The translations under genes and the position numbers were made by a program. From NCBI RefSeq assembly GCF_048773025.1, contig NC_133570.1, forward strand, positions 25,084,001 to 25,148,000: a stretch of 64,000 nt of DNA, read 5' to 3'. Positions 59,801-64,000 of this stretch are shown in pieces. The notes beneath the pieces are model-generated. The model did no database searches. It saw only the letters and a program-made list of their open reading frames with translations, and was not told the DNA's origin. The first letter of the stretch is position 1; every line of letters starts with the position of its first letter. The stretch is from Camelus bactrianus (Eukaryota > Chordata > Mammalia > Artiodactyla > Camelidae).

Positions 59801-62609
59801 CTAGTGCCGGTTTGAATTTCCTGCAGTTTTCACTGTAAAACCGAGTTGGAGCTAGTACCTCCCCATATATATGTATGGAGTGAAGTTTGCAACTGAAGAG
59901 AAACTTGGTGTTCCCAACAAGCTAGGTGAAGGACGGCTTTCACACACACTTATCTCTCAGAACTGAACATGTGGAGAGACGTTCGTTCATCTAGCACAAA
60001 GGGAACGGGTTGGAGGAGAAAATTTTACTCTGGTTTCTCAGTCTGTTTCCTAGTGCCGGTTTGAATTTCCTGCAGTTTTCTCTGTAAAACCGAGTTGGAG
60101 CTTGTACCTCCCCGTATACATGTATGGAGTGGAGTTTGCAACTGAAGAGAAACTTTGTGTTCCCAACAAGCTAGGTGAAGGATGGCTTTCACACACACTT
60201 ATCTCTCAGAACTGAGCATGTGGAGCGACGTTCGTTCATCTAGCACAAAGGGAACGGGTTGCAGGAGAAACTTTTACTCTGGTTTCTCGGTCTGTTTTCT
60301 AGTGCCGGTTTGAAGTTCCTGCAGTTTTCACTGTAAAACCGAGTTGGAGCTAGTACCTCCCCATATATATGTATGGAGTGGAGTTTGCAACTGAAGAGAA
60401 ACTTTGTGTTCCAAACAAGCTAGGTGAAGGACGGCTTTCACACACACTTATCTCTCAGAACTGAGCATGTGGAGAGACGTTCGTTCACCTAGCACAAAGG
60501 GAACGGGTTGCCGGAGAAACATTTACTCTGGTTTCTCAGTCTGTTTCCTAGTGCCGGTTTGAAGTTCCTGCAGTTTTCACTGTAAAACCGAGTTGGAGCT
60601 AGTACCTCCCCATATATATGTATGGAGTGGAGTTTGCAACTGAAGAGAAACTTTGTGTTCCCAACAAGCTAGGTGAAGTACGGCTTTCACACACACTTAT
60701 CTCTCAGAACTGAACATGTGGAGAGACGTTCGTTCATCTAGCCCAAAGGGAACGGGTTGCAGGTGAAACTTTTACTCTGGTTTCTCAGTCTGTTTCCTAG
60801 TGCCGGTTTCAAGTTCCTGCAGTTTTCACTGTAAAACAGAGTTGGAGCTAGTACCTCCCCATATATATGTATGGAGTGGAGTTTGCAACTGAAAAGAAAC
60901 TTTGTGTTCCCAACAATCTAGGTGAAGGACGGCTTACACACACAATTATCTCTCAGAACTGAGCTTGTGGAGAGACGTTCGTTCATCTAGCACAAAGGGA
61001 ACGGGTTGCAGTAGAAACTTTTACTCTGGTTTCTCAGTCTGTTTCCTAGTGCCGGTTTGAAGTTCCTGCAGTTTTCACTGTAAAACCGAGTTGGAGCTAG
61101 TACCTCCCCATATATATGTATGGAGTGGAGTTTGCAACTGAAGAGAAACTTTGTGTTCCCAACAAGCTAGGTGAAGGACGGCTTTCACACACACGTATCT
61201 CTCAGAACTGAGCATGTAGAGAGACGTTCGTTCACCTAGCACAAAGGGAACGGGTTGCCGGAGAAACTTTTACTCTGGTTTTTCAGTCTGTTTCCTAGTG
61301 CCGGTTTGAAGTTCCTGCAGTTTTCACTGTAAAACCGAGTTGGGGCTAGTACCTCCCCATATATATGTATGGAGTGGAGTTTGCAACTAAAGAGAAACTT
61401 TGTGTTCCCAACAAGCTAGGTGAAGGACGGCTTTCACACAAACTTATCTTTCAGAACTGAACATGTGGAGAGACGTTCGTTCATCTAGCCCAAAGGGAAC
61501 GGGTTGCAGGTGAAACTTTTACTTTGGTTTCTCAGTCTGTTTCCTAGTGCCGGTTTGAAGTTCCTGCAGTTTTCACTGTAAAACCGAGTTGGAGCTAGTA
61601 CCTCCCCATATATATGTATGGAGTGGAGTTTGCAACTGAAGAGAAACTTTGTTTTCCCAACAAGCTAGGTGAAGGACGGCTTTCACACACACTTATCTCT
61701 CAGAACTGAACATGTGGAGAGACGTTCGTTCATCTAGCACAAAGGGAACGGGTTGCAGGTGAAACTTTTACTCTGGTTTCTCAGCCTGTTTCCTAGTGCC
61801 GGTTTCAAGTTCCTGCAGTTTTCACTGTAAAACCGAGTTGGAGCTTGTACCTCCCCATATATATGTATGGAATGGAGTTTGCAAATGAAAAGAAACTTTG
61901 TGTTCCCAACAATCTAGGTGAAGGACGGCTTACACACACAATTATCTCTCAGAACTGAGCTTGTGGAGAGACGTTCGTTCATCTAGCACAAAGGGAACGG
62001 GTTGCAGTAGAAACTTTTACTCTGGTTTCTCAGTCTGTTTCCTAGTGCCGGTTTGAAGTTCCTGCAGTTTTCACTGTAAAACCGAGTTGGAGCTAGTACC
62101 TCCCCATATATATGTATGGAGTGGAGTGTGCAAATGAAGATAAACTTTGTGTTCCCAACAAGCTAGATGAAGGACGGCTTTCACACACACTTATCTCTCA
62201 GAACTGAGCATGTGGAGAGACGTTCGTTCATCTAGCACAAAGGGAACAGGTTGCAGGAGAAACTTTTACTCTGGTTTCTCAGTCTGTTTCCTAGTGCCGG
62301 TTTGAAGTTCCTGCAGTTTTCACTGTAAAACCGAGTTGGAGCTAGATCCTCCCCATATATATGTATGGAGTGGGGTTTGCAACTGAAGAGAAACTTTGTG
62401 TTCCCAACAAGCTAGGTGAAGGACGGCTTTCACACACACTTATCTCTCAGAACTGAGCATGTGGAGAGACGTTCGTTCATCTAGCACAAAGGGAACGGGT
62501 TGCAGGAGAAACTTATACTCTGGTTTCTCAGTCTGTTTCCTAGTGCCGGTTTGAAGTTCCTGCAGTTTTCACTGTAAAACCGAGTTGGAGCTAGTACCTC
62601 CCCATATAT
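56886..62609. repeat. HOR B copy 6 (23 monomers)
   Basis: Repeats much of copy 5: CTACTGCCGG monomers, GACAGC monomers with TTTATTCTGG, then GGTTGGAGGAG, CCGTATACATG and GAGCGACG monomers near 58.2-58.7 and 60.0-60.3 kb, then TTACACACACAATTATC and GTGTGCAAATG monomers. The a/b pair of copy 5 is absent. Confidence 0.78.
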
Positions 62610-64000
62610 ATGTATGGAGTGGAGTTTGCAACTGAAGAGAAACTTTGTGTTCCCAACAAGCTAGGTGAAGGACGGCTTTCAGACACACTTATCTCTCAGA
62701 ACCGAGCTTGTGGAGAGACGTTCGTTCATCTAGAAAAAGGGAACGGGTTGCAGGATAAACTTTTACTCTGGTTTCTCAGTCTGTTTCCTAGTGCCGGTTT
62801 CATGTTCCTGCAGTTTTCACTGTAAAACCGGGTTGGAGCTAGTACCTCCCCATATATAATTATGGATTGGAGTTTGCAACTGAAAAGAAACTTTGTGTTC
62901 CCAACAATCTAGTTGAAGGACGGCTTTCAAACACACTTATCTCTCAGAACTGAGCTTGTGGAGAGACGTTCGTTCATCTAGAAAAAGGGAACGGGTTGCA
63001 GGATAAACTTTTACTCTGGTTTCTCAGTTTGTTTCCAAGTGCCGGTTTGAAGTTCCTGCAGTTTTCACTGTAAAACCGATTTGGAGCTAGTACCTCCCCA
63101 TATATATGTATGGAGTGGAGTTTGCAACTGAAGAGAAACTTTGTGTTCCCAACAAGCTAGGTGAAGGACAGCTTTCACACACACTTATCTCTCAGAACTG
63201 AGCATGTGGAGAGACGTTCGTTCATCTAGCACAAAGGGAACGGGTTGCAGGAGAAACTTTTATTCTGGTTTCTCAGTCTGTTTCCTAGTGCCGGTTTGAA
63301 GTTCCTGCAGTTTTCACTGTAAAACCGAGTTGGAGCTAGTACCTCCCCATATATATGTATGGAGTGGAGTTTGCAACTGAAGAGAAACTTTGTGTTCCCA
63401 ACAAGCTAGGTGAAGGACGGCTTTCACACACACTTATCTCTCAGAACTGAACATGTGGAGAGACGTTCGTTCATCTAGCACAAAGGGAACGGGTTGCAGG
63501 GGAAAATTTTACTCTGGTTTCTCAGTCTGTTTCCTAGTGCCGGTTTGAATTTCCTGCAGTTTTCACTGTAGAACCGAGTTGGAGCTTGTACCTCCCCGTA
63601 TACATGTATGGAGTGGAGTTTGCAACTGAAGAGAAACTTTGTGTTCCCAATAAGCTAGGTGAAGGACGGCTTTCAGACACACTTATCTCTCAGAACTGAG
63701 CATGTGGAGCGACGTTCGTTCATCTAGCACAAAGGGAACGGGTTGCAGGAGAAACTTTTACTCTGGTTTCTCAGTCTGTTTCCTAGTGCCGGTTTGAAGT
63801 TCCTGCAGTTTTCACTGTAAAACCGAGTTGGAGCTAGTACCTCCCCATATATATGTATGGAGTGGAATTTTCAACTGAAGAGAAACTTTGTGTTCCCAAC
63901 AAGCTAGGTGAAGGACGGCTTTCACACACACATATGTCTCTGAACTGAGCATGTGTAGAGACGTTCGTTCATCTAGCACAAAGGGAACGGGTTGCAGGAG
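62610..64000. repeat. HOR B copy 7 (partial, cut by window end)
   Basis: Opens with the anchor (ATAATTATGG at 62,855), then GACAGC with TTTATTCTGG, GCAGGGGAAAATTTTAC, CCGTATACATG and ACATATGTCTCTGAAC monomers. It stops in mid-monomer at the window edge, so the array continues to the right. Confidence 0.8.

Larger units (their letters stand above)
1..64000. repeat. Tandem satellite array, ~249-bp monomer, whole window
   Basis: The landmark GAGCATGTGG recurs at 18, 267, (514), 762, 1011, 1259, 1508, 1757 and so on, with steps of 247-249 bp, through to the last bases of the window. All copies read in the same direction. No stretch of even 300 bases falls outside the repeat, and no mobile element interrupts it. 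Going along the monomer one meets: a CACACACAC tract, TCTCAGAACTGAGC, GACGTTCGTTC, GGAACGGG, GAGAAACTTTTACTC, a CTGCAG (PstI) site, TTTTCACTGTAAAACC, an AT core CCATATATATGTATGG, and GAGAAACTTTGTG. About 257 monomers fit. Both window ends lie inside the array. Satellite status is certain from the sequence; a centromeric or pericentromeric location is inference from scale and HOR structure. Confidence 0.98.
36567..64000. repeat. HOR family B
   Basis: A different set of ordered monomers dominates. The anchor is a beta monomer (CTAGAAAAAGGG, GCAGGATAAAC, TTTCCAAGTGCC, ACCGATTTGGAG) alternating with an alpha monomer (TTTCATGTTCC, ACCGGGTTGG, ATATATAATTATGG, CAATCTAGTTGAAGG). The anchor recurs near 38.4, 40.9, 44.6, 46.9, 49.1, 56.8 and 62.6 kb. 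Intervals are 2,488, 3,730, 2,239, 2,236, 7,714 and 5,724 bp, i.e. 10, 15, 9, 9, 31 and 23 monomers. Between anchors lie consensus-like monomers with lighter marks. Order in B is less regular than in A. Confidence 0.88.

Noticed and set aside
289-62825. Numerous short open reading frames (about 60-84 codons) on both strands as genes
   Set aside because: They recur with the satellite period, read through different parts of the same monomer on both strands, contain no recognisable domain and end where monomer variants place stops. They are by-products of repeat sequence.
1-64000. CRISPR array or other prokaryotic repeat locus
   Set aside because: The repeated unit is 249 bp with no unique spacers between short repeats, and there are no cas-like or other genes.
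1-64000. Canonical CENP-B box
   Set aside because: The pattern nTTCGnnnnAnnCGGGn was compared with the consensus monomer on both strands. TTCG and CGGG are present but too far apart, and no intact box was found by eye. Only the split version is reported.
1-64000. LTR element, LINE, SINE or other transposon as origin of the array
   Set aside because: No terminal repeats, poly-A tails, target-site duplications or transposase/reverse-transcriptase-like frames are seen. An ancient origin from a mobile element cannot be excluded but has no support here.
1-64000. rRNA, tRNA, 5S or snRNA gene cluster
   Set aside because: The monomer contains no stretch I recognise from these RNAs, and variation is spread along the whole unit with no conserved block of RNA-gene length.

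Overview
This 64 kb window is one uninterrupted block of eukaryotic satellite DNA. The repeating monomer is about 249 bp (spacings of 247-249 bp are counted repeatedly), all copies lie in the same orientation, and roughly 257 fit between base 1 and base 64,000. The array runs off both ends, so neither edge is visible. I see no protein-coding gene, RNA gene, transposon or unique sequence longer than a few bases. The short open frames present on both strands are by-products of the repeat. Megabase-style organisation of this kind points to a centromeric, pericentromeric or other heterochromatic region of a eukaryotic chromosome. I do not recognise the monomer as a named family and cannot name the species.

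The monomers are organised into higher-order repeats (HORs). From 1 to 30,589 there are eight copies of a HOR (family A) that always opens with the same ordered, distinguishable monomer types a-b-c-d-e-f-g-h-i. A tail of j to n types follows and varies in number between copies. The copies hold 25, 19, 15, 16, 10, 9, 16 and 13 monomers, so length differences are whole monomers, as unequal exchange produces. The 9-mer at 21,144-23,380 is the minimal core unit. Copy 1 carries a local triplication of f-j. Copy 8 carries a 993-bp tandem duplication whose junction is a chimeric f/b monomer. Diagnostic base changes are shared by neighbouring copies, so copies 1-3 and copies 6-8 look like local sub-clades.

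From 30,590 to 36,566 is a transition zone that keeps the e-i types but mixes in types characteristic of the right half, including a repeated 13-monomer step of 3,240 bp. From 36,567 to 64,000 a second HOR family (B) takes over. It is anchored by a recurring set of monomers (AT core ending in ATAATTATGG, 'CTAGAAAAAGGG', 'ACCGATTTGG') found at intervals of 10, 15, 9, 9, 31 and 23 monomers. One a/b-like pair of family A monomers is stranded inside family B at 54,971-55,468.

Within nearly every monomer there is an AT-rich core with dyad symmetry (a perfect 16-bp palindrome in the k type). There is also a TTCGTT...GGAACGGG arrangement that resembles a CENP-B box split by 14 bp. These are the two most testable functional leads; both are inference.
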